A stretch of DNA of 64,000 bases from Bradyrhizobium japonicum USDA 6 (GTDB taxonomy: Bacteria; Pseudomonadota; Alphaproteobacteria; Rhizobiales; Xanthobacteraceae). Below are positions 47,737 to 56,248 of the stretch, one piece after another (the stretch's first letter is position 1; every line of letters begins with the position of its first letter). Below the pieces are notes generated by a model. It was not told the origin of the DNA. It searched no databases and saw nothing but the letters and a program-made list of their open reading frames with translations. A program made the position numbers and the translations under genes. The DNA lies in the NCBI RefSeq assembly GCF_000284375.1, contig NC_017249.1, forward strand, positions 4,380,001 through 4,444,000, given 5' to 3'.

Positions 47737-47981
47737 ATGTCAGACAAGGCCCGCGAGTTAATCGATTTCTGGGTGGAGAACAGCACGCTGTGGGGCAGCA
47801 CCAGACTGCGGGCGCGTCGCAGGATGTAGCAGAACTCACGCGGCGTCTCATCGAGGCTGCCAAGGGGCAGGGCATTTCCGAAGCCGAGTTTTAGGCGGCA
47901 ATTGGCGACATCGCCCCCTATATCGAAGAGCTTCTGAGGGGGGTGAATAAAGCCGAAGGCGAACGGCGCAAGCCTACTTAG
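47737..47981 (+). pseudogene. Broken small conserved protein (DUF768-like layout)
   Basis: It starts MSDKARELIDFWVENS; after a frameshift, QHQTAGASQDVAELTRRLIE, AAKGQGISEAEF, an in-frame TAG, then AAIGDIAPYIEELLRGVNKA. Corrected, it is a small rhizobial protein (MS..A..F...W.E..V......D....L...L...A...GI...EL....GD....I...L). One frameshift and one stop. Confidence 0.65.
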
Positions 47982-47999
47982 GCTTGGTCAACCTTTACA

Positions 48000-48240
48000 C
48001 ATCACCAGGATCAAGTTCGATTTCTTGGAACATCCGCTGTTGCTCAGCCGTCAACGCTTCCGCCGTCCAGCCTTCAGGCACGGCCGCGAGTACCAAGGTC
48101 AGCGCCTAGCTCGGCTTAGCCAGCGCAATCCAGATCTCAGTTTTCGTATCGTCCGAGGCTACCTCAACGACAGTAAAACTGTTGCCGAACGACTCAGCCA
48201 TCCGCCCCCAATTCCACAGCTCGCGACTGGTTTCTACTTT
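48000..48240 (-). pseudogene. Fragment of a small conserved protein
   Basis: The minus strand reads RMAESFGNSFTVVEVASDDT, KTEIWIALAKPS, stop, then ALTLVLAAVPEGWTAEALTA and EQQRMFQEIELDPGDV. Two collinear blocks separated by a stop suggest one protein of about 100 residues now broken. Family not known to me. Confidence 0.45.
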
Positions 48241-48340
48241 CGCAGATGTGAAACCGCAGCACGGCCGATTGGCCTGTTGAGTGAGAGTAGTCCCGTTGAA
48301 CTAATCGGGCTTTCGATGATCTTATAGGAAGGGCCACTCG

Positions 48341-48400
48341 GAATGCCGCCGTGCCCCACCAGAACGAGCGTGTAGAACTCGCTCCAAACGTGGCAGGCTG
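48341..48400 (+). pseudogene. 5' fragment of the 53-residue charged-protein family
   Basis: CCGTGCCCCACCAGAACGAG and CGTGTAGAACTCGC match the start of the 28.09-kb gene (VPHQNERVELA) but are frameshifted, and the sequence then diverges. Confidence 0.5.
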
Positions 48401-48415
48401 TTTACCTTCTGCCAA

Positions 48416-48550
48416 TCATCCGTCGGGGATCTGTCCAGCGATGAAGTCTGCAGCGCGCTTCGCGGGATCGGTCGCGACATGCGAATAGCGCGCGGTGGTG
48501 GCAGCCTGAGTGTGACTCAGCAGGCGGCCAATGATGCGCAGGCCGAGACT
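48416..48550 (-). pseudogene. C-terminal tail of a tyrosine recombinase next to tRNA-Thr
   Basis: The minus strand reads LGLRIIGRLLSHTQAATTAR, YSHVATDPAKRAADFIAGQI then PDG-stop, the extreme C-terminus of a tyrosine-type integrase (GLLSHTQ...T.RYSH with the catalytic His and nucleophile Tyr). Everything upstream is missing. It sits 138 nt from the 3' end of tRNA-Thr, a usual integration site. Confidence 0.78.
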
Positions 48551-48687
48551 GCAATCCGCTGCCGAAGCTCGCTCCGAAGGGTGCAGGCGTTTAACTTTTT
48601 CCGTGGCTTCCCGGTGGCTTTTTCGGGCAAAACTTCCGACGTGTCAAACTGGTGACTGCTATATCATATTGAACCATATGAATTATT

Positions 48688-48762
48688 TGGTGCCGGCTGA
48701 GGGGATTGAACCCCCGACCTTCGGTTTACAAAACCGCTGCTCTACCGCTGAGCTAAGCCGGC
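48688..48762 (-). tRNA. tRNA-Thr (UGU anticodon)
   Basis: Minus strand: acceptor GCCGGCT pairs with AGCCGGC, D arm GCTCAGC-GGTA-GAGC, anticodon arm CGGT-TTTGTAA-ACCG with TGT, T arm with GGTTCAATC, discriminator A and encoded CCA (48690-48688). It marks the border between accessory and core DNA. Confidence 0.9.
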
Positions 48763-48932
48763 CACGCTTGGAAGCGGGCAGGGCCGGCATGTGCCGGGGC
48801 TGTCTGCCCGTGCGCGCCGCAATATCAGACTTGGTTAGAAAGTGCCAGAACCAGACGGTTGGGTTTCGCCGACATGAAACAGGCGGCCCGCAGGGCCGCC
48901 TGAAACCCCCTTCAACCCGATGGAAGAAGGCC

Positions 48933-49421
48933 TTACTGGCAGATGTGCTGGAGGCCGTCCGCTCCCTTGTACCAGGTCCCGGGCCGGCAAACGATGCCGT
49001 TGCGGGCCGCATAGGTATCCCAATTGCCGTACCAGCCCATTTCGCCGCGGCCGCCGGCATACCCACCGGAAGTGTCATAGGCGTAGGAATTGTCCCAGCT
49101 GCGGAACGGCGCTGAGGCAACGGCTGCCGCGGTGCCGACGGCGGCACCTGCAACCGCGCCCGCAGTCGCTGCGGGCCAGAAACCGTTATCCTGCCTGGTC
49201 ACGTTGTTGTAGCGGTCCGGGTCGCGATAGGCTGTCCGCCTATATTGTCGCTGTTGACGGCTGGTGGCGTAAGGGCTGCCGGCGCCCGCATTGAGGCAAT
49301 TGGCGCTGGGGAACATGGATTCGCAGGCGGCCGGGTTGCTGATGGAGGCCTGACCCATTGCAGGGCTCGCGAGTGCGGATACCGCGATCACGGCGGCGCC
49401 GATTAACTTGAGGCTCGTCAT
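48933..49421 (-). CDS. Secreted hypothetical protein with glycine-zipper-like segment
   Basis: A 162-residue protein with a signal peptide (MTSLKLIGAAVIAVSALASP, MGQA cleavage). Two Cys follow (ACESMFPSANCLNAG), then a small-residue stretch (AGAVAGAAVGTAAAVASAPF) like a short glycine zipper, and a C-terminal domain with two more Cys (NGIVCRPGTWYKGADGLQHI). Typical Bradyrhizobium envelope protein of unknown function. GGAG precedes the ATG. Confidence 0.75.
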   Translation of the reverse strand: MTSLKLIGAAVIAVSALASPAMGQASISNPAACESMFPSANCLNAGAGSPYATSRQQRQYRRTAYRDPDRYNNVTRQDNGFWPAATAGAVAGAAVGTAAAVASAPFRSWDNSYAYDTSGGYAGGRGEMGWYGNWDTYAARNGIVCRPGTWYKGADGLQHICQ

Positions 49422-49747
49422 GGTATTTACTCCATGTGGTTGAGAGCATCGTTAAGTGCGACGCTAAGTGCGATCGTCGACAAGTCGTTCCGTGATTTCA
49501 TTCGGGCGGCGTCACTTCGATGTGATCGCGCGGGGGATGTGCGGTTTGTGCCACGCAATCCAGGCTGGTCCGCGCGAAGCCGTGCATCGCGGCTTCCGCA
49601 CAGCGTTAACGCTTCGCTAGCTCGCTTCGCGGCATTCGAGCACGATGCGATCCTTACGCGTTAGGCTTACCTGAAGTTGGTGAGCGGGCCTTAACTCTCT
49701 CTGCGTCGCGATCGGATAGGTTGTCGCCGGATAACCGGGGTCCCGTC
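49422..49747. other. Intergenic stretch, nothing recognised
   Basis: No gene, RNA or strong hairpin; it holds the divergent 5' regions of two secreted-protein genes. Confidence 0.5.
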
Positions 49748-50233
49748 ATGCGCGCTCTCGCGCTCGCCGCCTTTCTGATCGGATTGCCCGCGACGGCGTT
49801 TGCCGGCGGCGGCTTCGATATCGTCGTGCCCGGCCGCCCGGGCGTGCCCATCATCATCAACAACATCGACGCGTCCTACAGCGTGGTCGAGGGTGTCTGG
49901 GGTCTCGGCAAGAACGTCCAGGTGCAGCCGACCATCTATGGCGGGCGCTACATCGCCGAGCGGCAGCCCGAGGACGTCGGCCATTATTATCCGACCATGG
50001 GCCTGCGGCCCGGCTACGGCCGGCTCGAGGTCGAGCCGCCCGCCAACCGCAAATTGCCGAAGCCTGCCGAGAGCTATTACCAGAGCTGGGGTGTGCAATC
50101 GGCGCCGCTGCCACCGCAGATGGACGTGCCCGTCAATCCGCCGCCGGTGATCTTTGCGCCTGAGATCAACGACCGTCCGCGGCGTCCTCGGTCGCGGCCG
50201 CATGCACAGGCGCCCCGAAGGCCGCCAACTTAA
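49748..50233 (+). CDS. Secreted proline-rich hypothetical protein
   Basis: A 161-residue protein with a signal peptide (MRALALAAFLIGLPATAFAG). The mature part begins GGFDIVVPGRPGVPIIINNI and continues VVEGVWGLGKNVQVQPTIYG, HYYPTMGLRPGYGRLEVEPP, ending in a Pro/Arg-rich tail (NDRPRRPRSRPHAQAPRRPP). No family recognised, but intact and well formed. It precedes a Tyr/Gly-rich secreted protein by 55 nt in the same direction, so they may be co-transcribed. Confidence 0.75.
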   Translation: MRALALAAFLIGLPATAFAGGGFDIVVPGRPGVPIIINNIDASYSVVEGVWGLGKNVQVQPTIYGGRYIAERQPEDVGHYYPTMGLRPGYGRLEVEPPANRKLPKPAESYYQSWGVQSAPLPPQMDVPVNPPPVIFAPEINDRPRRPRSRPHAQAPRRPPT

Positions 50234-50288
50234 GACACGTCAAGAATTCAAGAAAAATCCAAAATACGAAAATCAACAGGAGAGAGTA

Positions 50289-50801
50289 ATGCGTCAGATG
50301 ATTTCGGGACTGGTTGCGGCGGGTGCCGTGATGTTCGTCGCCACCGCGCCCGCCGCGGCTTGCGGCTTCAGCGCGTGCGCACCGGTTGTGCCGGTTTACT
50401 CCGGCTGCAACACCGGTTGCGGCGGCTACGGGTACGGCTACGGCTACGGTGCCTATGAGCGTCTCGCCGAGCCGACCACGCAGTATTATTACGTCAACCA
50501 GGGCCCGACCTACACCGGCCCGGGCGCCTTCGCGCCGTATCCGACCTATCGTGAGGACGCGGTCGTTGCGCCCGCCAATTACGGCTACGGTTATGGCTAT
50601 CGCGCTGCCGCCGTCGAAGCGCCGGCGGCCTATCCCTATCGCCGCCCGTACTACCGTCCGTATCGTTACGGCTATGGCCCGCGCTACGGCTATCTGCCGC
50701 GTACGCACTACGGCTATGGTCAGCGCTACCTCTACGCCCACCGCCGCGCGCCGGCGCCGTACTATTACGGCGGCCATCGCGTGCTGCGCCGCTATTACTG
50801 A
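50289..50801 (+). CDS. Secreted Tyr/Gly/Arg-rich protein
   Basis: A 170-residue protein: signal peptide MRQMISGLVAAGAVMFVATA with AAA cleavage, three Cys near the start of the mature part (CGFSACAPVVPVYSGCNTGC), then tyrosine-rich low-complexity repeats of GYGYGYG and YRRPYYRPYRYGYGPRYGYL type. Probably extracytoplasmic and structural. CAGGAGAGAGTA precedes the ATG and a strong terminator follows. Confidence 0.75.
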   Translation: MRQMISGLVAAGAVMFVATAPAAACGFSACAPVVPVYSGCNTGCGGYGYGYGYGAYERLAEPTTQYYYVNQGPTYTGPGAFAPYPTYREDAVVAPANYGYGYGYRAAAVEAPAAYPYRRPYYRPYRYGYGPRYGYLPRTHYGYGQRYLYAHRRAPAPYYYGGHRVLRRYY

Positions 50802-50826
50802 TCTCTGATCGGTTGAGCCGACGCGA

Positions 50827-50864
50827 CGCCCGTCCGCATGATGCGGACGGGCGTTTTGTTTTTT
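50827..50864 (+). terminator. Rho-independent terminator
   Basis: CGCCCGTCCGC-ATGAT-GCGGACGGGCG, an 11-bp GC-rich stem, followed by TTTTGTTTTTT. Confidence 0.95.
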
Positions 50865-50925
50865 GGATTCTCAGTTTGACGCGTTTTCTTGACGCGAACC
50901 GGTATCCAATTCGCTCGAAACCGCC

Positions 50926-51756
50926 CTACCGCTTCATCAGCCCGAGACGGCTCGCGCCGACATAGAGCGAGAGCACGGCGGCGTTGGAGACGTTGAGGCT
51001 CTTGATCTCGCCGGGCATGTCGAGCCGCGCCACGACGCTGCATGTCTCGCGGGTCAGTTGCCGCAGGCCCTTGCCTTCGGCACCAAGCACCAGCGCGAGC
51101 GGCTCGCGCAGCGTGACGTTCGAGAGGTCCTCGCTGCCTTCGCTGTCCAGCCCAACGGTCTGGAAGCCGCGTTCATTCAACGCGGTCAGCGCTCGGGCGA
51201 GGTTCTGCACGGTCACCATTGGCACCAGCTCGAGAGCACCGGAGGCGGCCTTGGCCAGCACGCCGGTTGCCTCGGGGCTGTGGCGCGCCGTGGTGACGAT
51301 CGCCTTCACCGCGAAAGCCGCTGCGGAGCGCAGGATGGCGCCGACATTGTGCGGATCGGTGATCTGGTCGAGCACCAGCACCATGCCTTCCTGCGCCAGG
51401 GTCTCGATGTCGGGCGAGGGCAGGGCGTCGGCCTCGGCCAGCAGGCCCTGGTGCACGGCGTCGGGCGACAGCAGGCGGTCGATCTCCTGGGGCCGGACGA
51501 TCTCGGGCGTGACGCGGGTCGCGATGTTTTCGTCCGCAAGCCGCTTTGCAGCGTTCTCGGTCAGCGTCAGCTTGCGGATCCGCCGCTGAGGGTTGGCGAG
51601 CGCCATGGTCACGGTGTGCCAGCCATAGAGGATGACCGGTCCGTCGGACTGCGAATCACGATCGCGCCAGGCTGGTCGACCGGCTGATTTTCCGGGCCTG
51701 TTGAAGGGCTTAGCCCCGCCGCGGGGGCCCCTTGGGGTGAATTTTCGATCCTTCAT
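50926..51756 (-). CDS. rlmB: TrmH-family RNA 2'-O-methyltransferase, RlmB type
   Basis: A 276-residue SPOUT methyltransferase (longer to 51852 if an upstream ATG is used). A basic disordered N-terminus (MKDRKFTPRGPRGGAKPFNR) precedes the substrate-binding domain (VILYGWHTVTMALANPQRRI) and the SPOUT core with motif 1 (LDQITDPHNVGAILRSAAAF), motif 2 (LALVLGAEGKGLRQLT) and motif 3 (IKSLNVSNAAVLSLY). It would methylate a 23S rRNA guanosine (Gm2251 in E. coli). Lies just upstream of, and divergent from, tRNA-Tyr. Confidence 0.9.
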   Translation of the reverse strand: MKDRKFTPRGPRGGAKPFNRPGKSAGRPAWRDRDSQSDGPVILYGWHTVTMALANPQRRIRKLTLTENAAKRLADENIATRVTPEIVRPQEIDRLLSPDAVHQGLLAEADALPSPDIETLAQEGMVLVLDQITDPHNVGAILRSAAAFAVKAIVTTARHSPEATGVLAKAASGALELVPMVTVQNLARALTALNERGFQTVGLDSEGSEDLSNVTLREPLALVLGAEGKGLRQLTRETCSVVARLDMPGEIKSLNVSNAAVLSLYVGASRLGLMKR

Positions 51757-51962
51757 GGGCTCGCTTGTGTCACGGGTCCCCGAATATGGCAATTTGGGTG
51801 GCTTCGGGGGTGATTTTAGCTGTTCGCCTCGGTTGACTTTGCCCCACCGCATCGCCCATAAACGCGCCCGGTCGCGCCCCCATCCGGGCTGTCGCGGCCT
51901 TCACGTTCCATGGCCGTCTTCGGTCGCCGGCAAGGTCCGGCCCGATTGTGCTGCCGTCGAGC

Positions 51963-52048
51963 GGGGGAGTGTCCCGAGTGGCAAAGGGAGCTGACTGTAA
52001 ATCAGCCGCCTCATGGCTTCGCAGGTTCGAGTCCTGCCTCCCCCACCA
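51963..52048 (+). tRNA. tRNA-Tyr (GUA anticodon)
   Basis: GGGGGAG/CTCCCCC acceptor, anticodon arm CTGA-CTGTAAA-TCAG with GTA, a long variable arm (CCGCCTCATGGCTTCGC), T arm GCAGG-TTCGAGT-CCTGC, discriminator A and encoded CCA. Class II structure as expected for tRNA-Tyr. Confidence 0.93.
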
Positions 52049-52157
52049 GCCTTCGCTCGCTTCGCGAGCTACGGCTGGGCAAGCCAGACCAAATCACCGT
52101 CACGCGAAGCTAGCGAAGGCTGTCACGCCGTAGCCCGAAGGGCGTAGGCGGACTGGC

Positions 52158-53201
52158 TCAGCGCGCAGTTCCCCCCATCATCTCCCTGGCCATCGGCACC
52201 ACTTTCCGCCCGTAAAGCTCGATGCTCTTCATCAGCTTCTCGTGCGGCAAAGGCCCCGCCGAATACTTCAGCTGGAAGCGCGAAATGCCAAGCGCCTTTG
52301 CGGTCTTGGCGATCTTGCGCGCGACGGTTTCCGGCGAGCCGACATAGAGCGAGCCGTGCTCGGCCTCATTGACGAACTCGTCACGGCCCATCGGCGGCCA
52401 GCCGCGCTCCTTGCCGATCCGGTCGCGCATCGCCTTGTAGTCGGGCCACAGCTCTTCGCGCGCCTGTTGGTCCGTCTCGGCGACGTAGCCAGGGGAGTGC
52501 ACTCCGATCGGCCGTGCCGGGCGGCCGAACTCCTTGAAGGCGCGGTGATAGAGATCAACGTAAGGCGCAAAGCGCGCGGGATCGCCGCCGATGATCGCAA
52601 GCATCAGGGGCAGGTCATAATGTGCGGCGCGCACCACCGATTGCGGGCTGCCGCCGACGCCGATCCAGGTCTTGAGCCGGCCGTTCTCGACCGGCGGATA
52701 GACCAGCTGCTCTTTCAGCGGCGGACGCAGCTTGCCCTCCCAGGTCACCGGCTGCTGCGACAAGAGTGCCGTGAACAGGTCGAGCTTCTCCTCGAACAGC
52801 GCCTCGTACGCGCGCAGGTCGAAGCCGAACAGCGGAAAGGATTCGGTGAAGGAGCCGCGGCCGAGGATGACCTCGGCGCGGCCGTTGGAGAGCGCATCGA
52901 GCGTGGCAAAGCGCTGGAACACGCGAATGGGGTCGTCCGAGCTCAGCACCGTCACGGCCGAGCCGAGATGGATGCGCCTCGTGCGCGACGCGATCGCGGC
53001 GAGCACGGTCTCGGGCGAGGAGATCGCGAAATCGGCGCGGTGGTGCTCGCCGAGGCCGATGAAGTCGAGGCCGAGCTCGTCGGCCAGCACGGCTTCGTCG
53101 ACGACGTTGCGGATCACCTGCGCGTGCGCGAGCGTCTTGCCTGTACCGTCCTTGGTGACGTCGCCAAAGGTATCCAGTCCGAATTGAAGCGGTGAGGTCA
53201 T
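52158..53201 (-). CDS. LLM-class flavin-dependent oxidoreductase
   Basis: A 347-residue luciferase-like monooxygenase: FGLDTFGDVTKD at the start, ADELGLDFIGLGEHHRADFA, IASRTRRIHLGSAVTVLSSD, RVFQRFATLDALSNGRAEVI, LGRGSFTESFPLFGFDL, ending with ISRFQLKYSAGPLPHEKLMK. This is the bacterial F420/FMN-dependent LLM family (TIM barrel). The substrate is unknown. It lies in a cluster with a LysR regulator, transporter and amidohydrolase, implying catabolism of a small organic compound. Confidence 0.9.
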   Translation of the reverse strand: MTSPLQFGLDTFGDVTKDGTGKTLAHAQVIRNVVDEAVLADELGLDFIGLGEHHRADFAISSPETVLAAIASRTRRIHLGSAVTVLSSDDPIRVFQRFATLDALSNGRAEVILGRGSFTESFPLFGFDLRAYEALFEEKLDLFTALLSQQPVTWEGKLRPPLKEQLVYPPVENGRLKTWIGVGGSPQSVVRAAHYDLPLMLAIIGGDPARFAPYVDLYHRAFKEFGRPARPIGVHSPGYVAETDQQAREELWPDYKAMRDRIGKERGWPPMGRDEFVNEAEHGSLYVGSPETVARKIAKTAKALGISRFQLKYSAGPLPHEKLMKSIELYGRKVVPMAREMMGGTAR

Positions 53202-53339
53202 CGATCAGGTCTCTGAGGGGGACGCGAGCGGCGCCCGCATGTGGGAAGTCGTTTGATGTGCAGCTAGGGCGCGGAGCCCGCTTCGACAATGCTGCTCCGG
53301 GAAAGGCATGGTTTCCAGTTTTTCACCGCACCGGCGGGA

Positions 53340-54263
53340 TCAATCGGACCTGGCGAACATCTCGACCAGGGTCTCGCGCAGCCAGCGCTGCGCCGGCACG
53401 GTGTCGTTGCGCTGGTGCCAGAACAGGCTGACGATGCGCGGCGGTGCCTTGAGTGGCAGCGGCATGGCGTGCAGGAACGGGGCGTGCCGGGATTGCGAGC
53501 GCAGATCGCTCGGCAGCACGGCGATCAGGTCGGACTGGCGCACGACCTCGTAGGCGGCGCTGTAATGATTGACGGTCGCGACCAGGTTGCGCGACAGCCC
53601 GCGCGAGGCGAGGAACAGATCGTAGGATGGCAAGGTCTTGCCGGCGAGGCTCACATCCACGTGCCCCGCGTTGAGGAAGCTGCGCGTGCTCAACCGCTTC
53701 ATCGCCGCGAGCGGATGGCCGCGCCGCATGAAGCAGGCGTAGTCGACGGTCCACAGCGAGCGCGAGCGAATGGCGGCCGGCTGTTGCGCCTCATTGACAT
53801 AGACGCTCAGCACGCAATCGACCCTGTTGTCCTCGAGCTGATCGGCGATCTCCAAAATGGTGTTGGGCACGGTGTGGATGCGCGCCTTGGGCGCGATCTT
53901 GCCGAGATGACCGAGCAGGTTCGGCATCACCAGCGAGGCGACGTAGTCCGACATCGACAGGCTGAACTCGGTCTGCGCGCGGGCCGGATCGAACACCTGC
54001 TCGTCGAGCGCGCCACGGACGCTTTCCAGCGCCTCGCCGATCGGCTCCCACAGCACCACGGCGCGCTGGGTCGGACGAATGCCGGTGCCGGACCTGACGA
54101 ACAGGGGATCGCCGAGCGCGTCGCGCAGGCGTGCGAGCGCGTTGCTGACCGCGGGCTGCGTCATCGTCAGCGCGCTCGCCGCGCGGGTGACGCTGCCTTC
54201 GGTCATCAGCGCCTCGAAGACTTTAAGGAGGTTGAGGTCGAGCGCGCGGAACGACACGGACAT
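53340..54263 (-). CDS. LysR-family transcriptional regulator
   Basis: A 307-residue LysR regulator: the N-terminal winged helix (ALDLNLLKVFEALMTEGSVT, RAASALTMTQPAVSNALARL, DPLFVRSGTGIRPTQRA) and a periplasmic-binding-like effector domain (EFSLSMSDYVASLVMPNLLG through LFWHQRNDTVPAQRWLRETL). Divergent from the MFS transporter gene, with a 114-nt interval that should hold its operator. It most likely controls the transporter-GAF-amidohydrolase operon. Confidence 0.92.
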   Translation of the reverse strand: MSVSFRALDLNLLKVFEALMTEGSVTRAASALTMTQPAVSNALARLRDALGDPLFVRSGTGIRPTQRAVVLWEPIGEALESVRGALDEQVFDPARAQTEFSLSMSDYVASLVMPNLLGHLGKIAPKARIHTVPNTILEIADQLEDNRVDCVLSVYVNEAQQPAAIRSRSLWTVDYACFMRRGHPLAAMKRLSTRSFLNAGHVDVSLAGKTLPSYDLFLASRGLSRNLVATVNHYSAAYEVVRQSDLIAVLPSDLRSQSRHAPFLHAMPLPLKAPPRIVSLFWHQRNDTVPAQRWLRETLVEMFARSD

Positions 54264-54377
54264 TCACCGTGGTGATATATTAGATCATGATTATAAATTA
54301 TGACGATAATGTCACTTTGTCTATGGTTTCCCAAGGGACACGCGGAGCGCCGGGCCGCCAAGACTGAGGGGACTTCC

Positions 54378-55736
54378 ATGTCGATGATATCGGCGCGCAT
54401 CGAGCGCCTTCCGTTCGCACGCTTCCACAAGCATCTCCTGCTGATGGGCGGGCTTGGCTACATGTTCGACGCGATGGATGCGGCGGTGCTGGCCTTCATC
54501 CTGCCGGTGCTGCGCACGGCGTGGAATCTGTCGAGCGTCCAGATCGGCGTGCTCGGCAGCAGCACCTATATCGGCTTCCTGTTCGGCGCGTTGTTCGCCG
54601 GTACGCTCGGTGACCTGATCGGGCGCCGCGCGGTGATGATGTCGGCGCTGGCGCTTTACTGCGCGGCATCGATCGTGAGCGCGATGGTCGATACCTGGCC
54701 GTCCTTCTTTGCCGCCCGAATTGTCGCCGGCATGGGGACCGGCGCGGAGAGCGCGATCATCGCGCCCTATCTCGCGGAGTTCGTCGCGCGACGTTATCGC
54801 GGCAGCTTTACCGGCGCACTCGCGGGCTTCTTCTCCTTCGGCTTCGTCGCCGCAGCCTTGCTCGGCTACTTCATCGTTCCCGCCTACGAGAACGGCTGGC
54901 GCATCGTGCTGGTGATCACAGCGGTGCCGGTCGTCATGCTGCTGTGGTGGCGCCGGGCGCTGCCGGAATCGCCGCGCTGGCTCGAAAGCCGGGGACGGGA
55001 GAAGGAAGCCGAAGCCGTCCTCGACGGGATCGAGGCGGGCTTTGCGCGCGCGGGCCATGTCCTGCCGCAGCCGGTCGTCGAAGCGACGGCGCCGGCCGGA
55101 GCTACCGGAACGCTGCTCGCCAATTTCGCGGCGCTGCTCGCCGGCCGCCAGGCGCGCATCACCATCATGACCTGGATCATGTGGCTGGCGATCACCTTCA
55201 GCTATTATTCCTTCTTCGTCTGGATCCCCGGCCTGCTGGTCCAGAACGGGATGAGCATTACCAAGAGCTTCGCCTATTCGATCGCGATCTATTGTGCGCA
55301 GATCCCCGGTTATTTCAGCGCCGCGTATTTCAACGAGCGCATCGGCCGGCAGGCGACGATCGCGTCCTACATGGTGCTCGGCGGCGCCAGCGCGCTCGGG
55401 CTCGCCTTCGCGCAAAGCGACCAGCAGATCATGGCGGCGGGAATCTTCCTGTCCCTGTTCATGAACGGCACCTATGCGGGCGTCTATGCCTATACCGCCG
55501 AAGTATTCCCGACGCCGGTCAGGACCACGGGTGCCGGGCTCGCCTCCGCAATCGGTCGCATCGGCGCGATCGTCTCGCCGATCCTGGTCGGCTATCTCTA
55601 TCCGAATTTCGGCTTCGCCGGCGTATTCGGGGTGACCACCACTGTGCTGCTGCTCGGGGCAGTCACCGTCGTGCTGATGGGCGTGCCGACGCGCGGCCGC
55701 TCGCTGGAAGAGATCGCGGCGGGTGAAGTTGCATGA
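54378..55736 (+). CDS. MFS transporter, metabolite:H+ symporter type
   Basis: A 452-residue 12-helix carrier. The loop-2/3 signature GTLGDLIGRRAVMM, the acid residues in helix 1 (GLGYMFDAMDAAVLAF) and the ERIGRQATIASY loop place it in the aromatic-acid/sugar-like MFS group. The second half contains YTAEVFPTPVRTTGAGLASA, typical of the sugar-porter/metabolite symporters. I prefer the ATG at 54378, which follows GAGGGGA, over 54300. Its stop overlaps the GAF gene start (ATGA), so both are co-translated. Confidence 0.9.
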   Translation: MSMISARIERLPFARFHKHLLLMGGLGYMFDAMDAAVLAFILPVLRTAWNLSSVQIGVLGSSTYIGFLFGALFAGTLGDLIGRRAVMMSALALYCAASIVSAMVDTWPSFFAARIVAGMGTGAESAIIAPYLAEFVARRYRGSFTGALAGFFSFGFVAAALLGYFIVPAYENGWRIVLVITAVPVVMLLWWRRALPESPRWLESRGREKEAEAVLDGIEAGFARAGHVLPQPVVEATAPAGATGTLLANFAALLAGRQARITIMTWIMWLAITFSYYSFFVWIPGLLVQNGMSITKSFAYSIAIYCAQIPGYFSAAYFNERIGRQATIASYMVLGGASALGLAFAQSDQQIMAAGIFLSLFMNGTYAGVYAYTAEVFPTPVRTTGAGLASAIGRIGAIVSPILVGYLYPNFGFAGVFGVTTTVLLLGAVTVVLMGVPTRGRSLEEIAAGEVA

Positions 55737-56236
55737 CGCGGACGAAAGTTGCCGCCGATCCCAGGCTCTGCGCCGTCGCGGCCGCGCAGGGCAGGGCGGA
55801 TCAGCCGGATGCACTGTTCGCGGCACTCGACGAAGCCGTGAAGTCGGCGATCGGGCACAAGCTGTTCACGATCCTGACCTACGACGGCGACAGCGGCGAA
55901 GCTGCGCGGGTCTATTCCAATCTTCCCGGCCCGTACCCGACCGGCGGACGCAAGCGCCTCGCGCCGGGCCCGTGGACCGAGGCGGTGCTCGATCGCGGCG
56001 AGGCCTATATCGGCCGAACGCGGGATGATCTGCGCAAGGTGTTCTCCGACCACGAGCTGATCGCCTCGCTCGGCTGCGCGAGCGTGCTCAACATGCCCGT
56101 GCGCTGGCGCGGCCGTACGCTCGGCTCGCTCAATCTGCTTCACGAGGCGGGCTGGTACGCCGAGGACGATGTCGCCGCGTGCCTTCCCTTCGCCCAGCTC
56201 ACCTTGCCGGCGCTGCTTGCGCCGGCCGACCTCTGA
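55733..56236 (+). CDS. GAF-domain protein
   Basis: A 167-residue protein that is one GAF domain: ALFAALDEAVKSAIGHKLFT, TYDGDSGEAARVYSNLPGPY, DLRKVFSDHELIASLGCASV, NMPVRWRGRTLGSLNLLHEA. GAF domains bind small ligands or act as sensors. Its ATG overlaps the stop of the MFS gene, and the amidohydrolase follows after 12 nt, so the cluster is one operon. A ligand sensor or an enzyme accessory role is plausible. Confidence 0.85.
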   Translation: MTRTKVAADPRLCAVAAAQGRADQPDALFAALDEAVKSAIGHKLFTILTYDGDSGEAARVYSNLPGPYPTGGRKRLAPGPWTEAVLDRGEAYIGRTRDDLRKVFSDHELIASLGCASVLNMPVRWRGRTLGSLNLLHEAGWYAEDDVAACLPFAQLTLPALLAPADL

Positions 56237-56248
56237 CAGGATTCCGCG

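Noticed and set aside
48660..48690. Possible perfect att direct repeat of the tRNA-Thr 3' end elsewhere in the window
   Set aside because: I looked for GCCGGCTGAGGGGATTGAAC within the window and saw no second copy; the other attachment end is presumably outside.
53615..53700. Alternating CG-rich repeats taken as a possible CRISPR array
   Set aside because: No evenly spaced identical repeats with unique spacers exist anywhere in the window; GC-rich codon periodicity explains the look.
54321..55826. 501-codon frame antisense to the MFS transporter
   Set aside because: Typical high-GC shadow frame; the transporter frame shows 12 membrane helices and family motifs.
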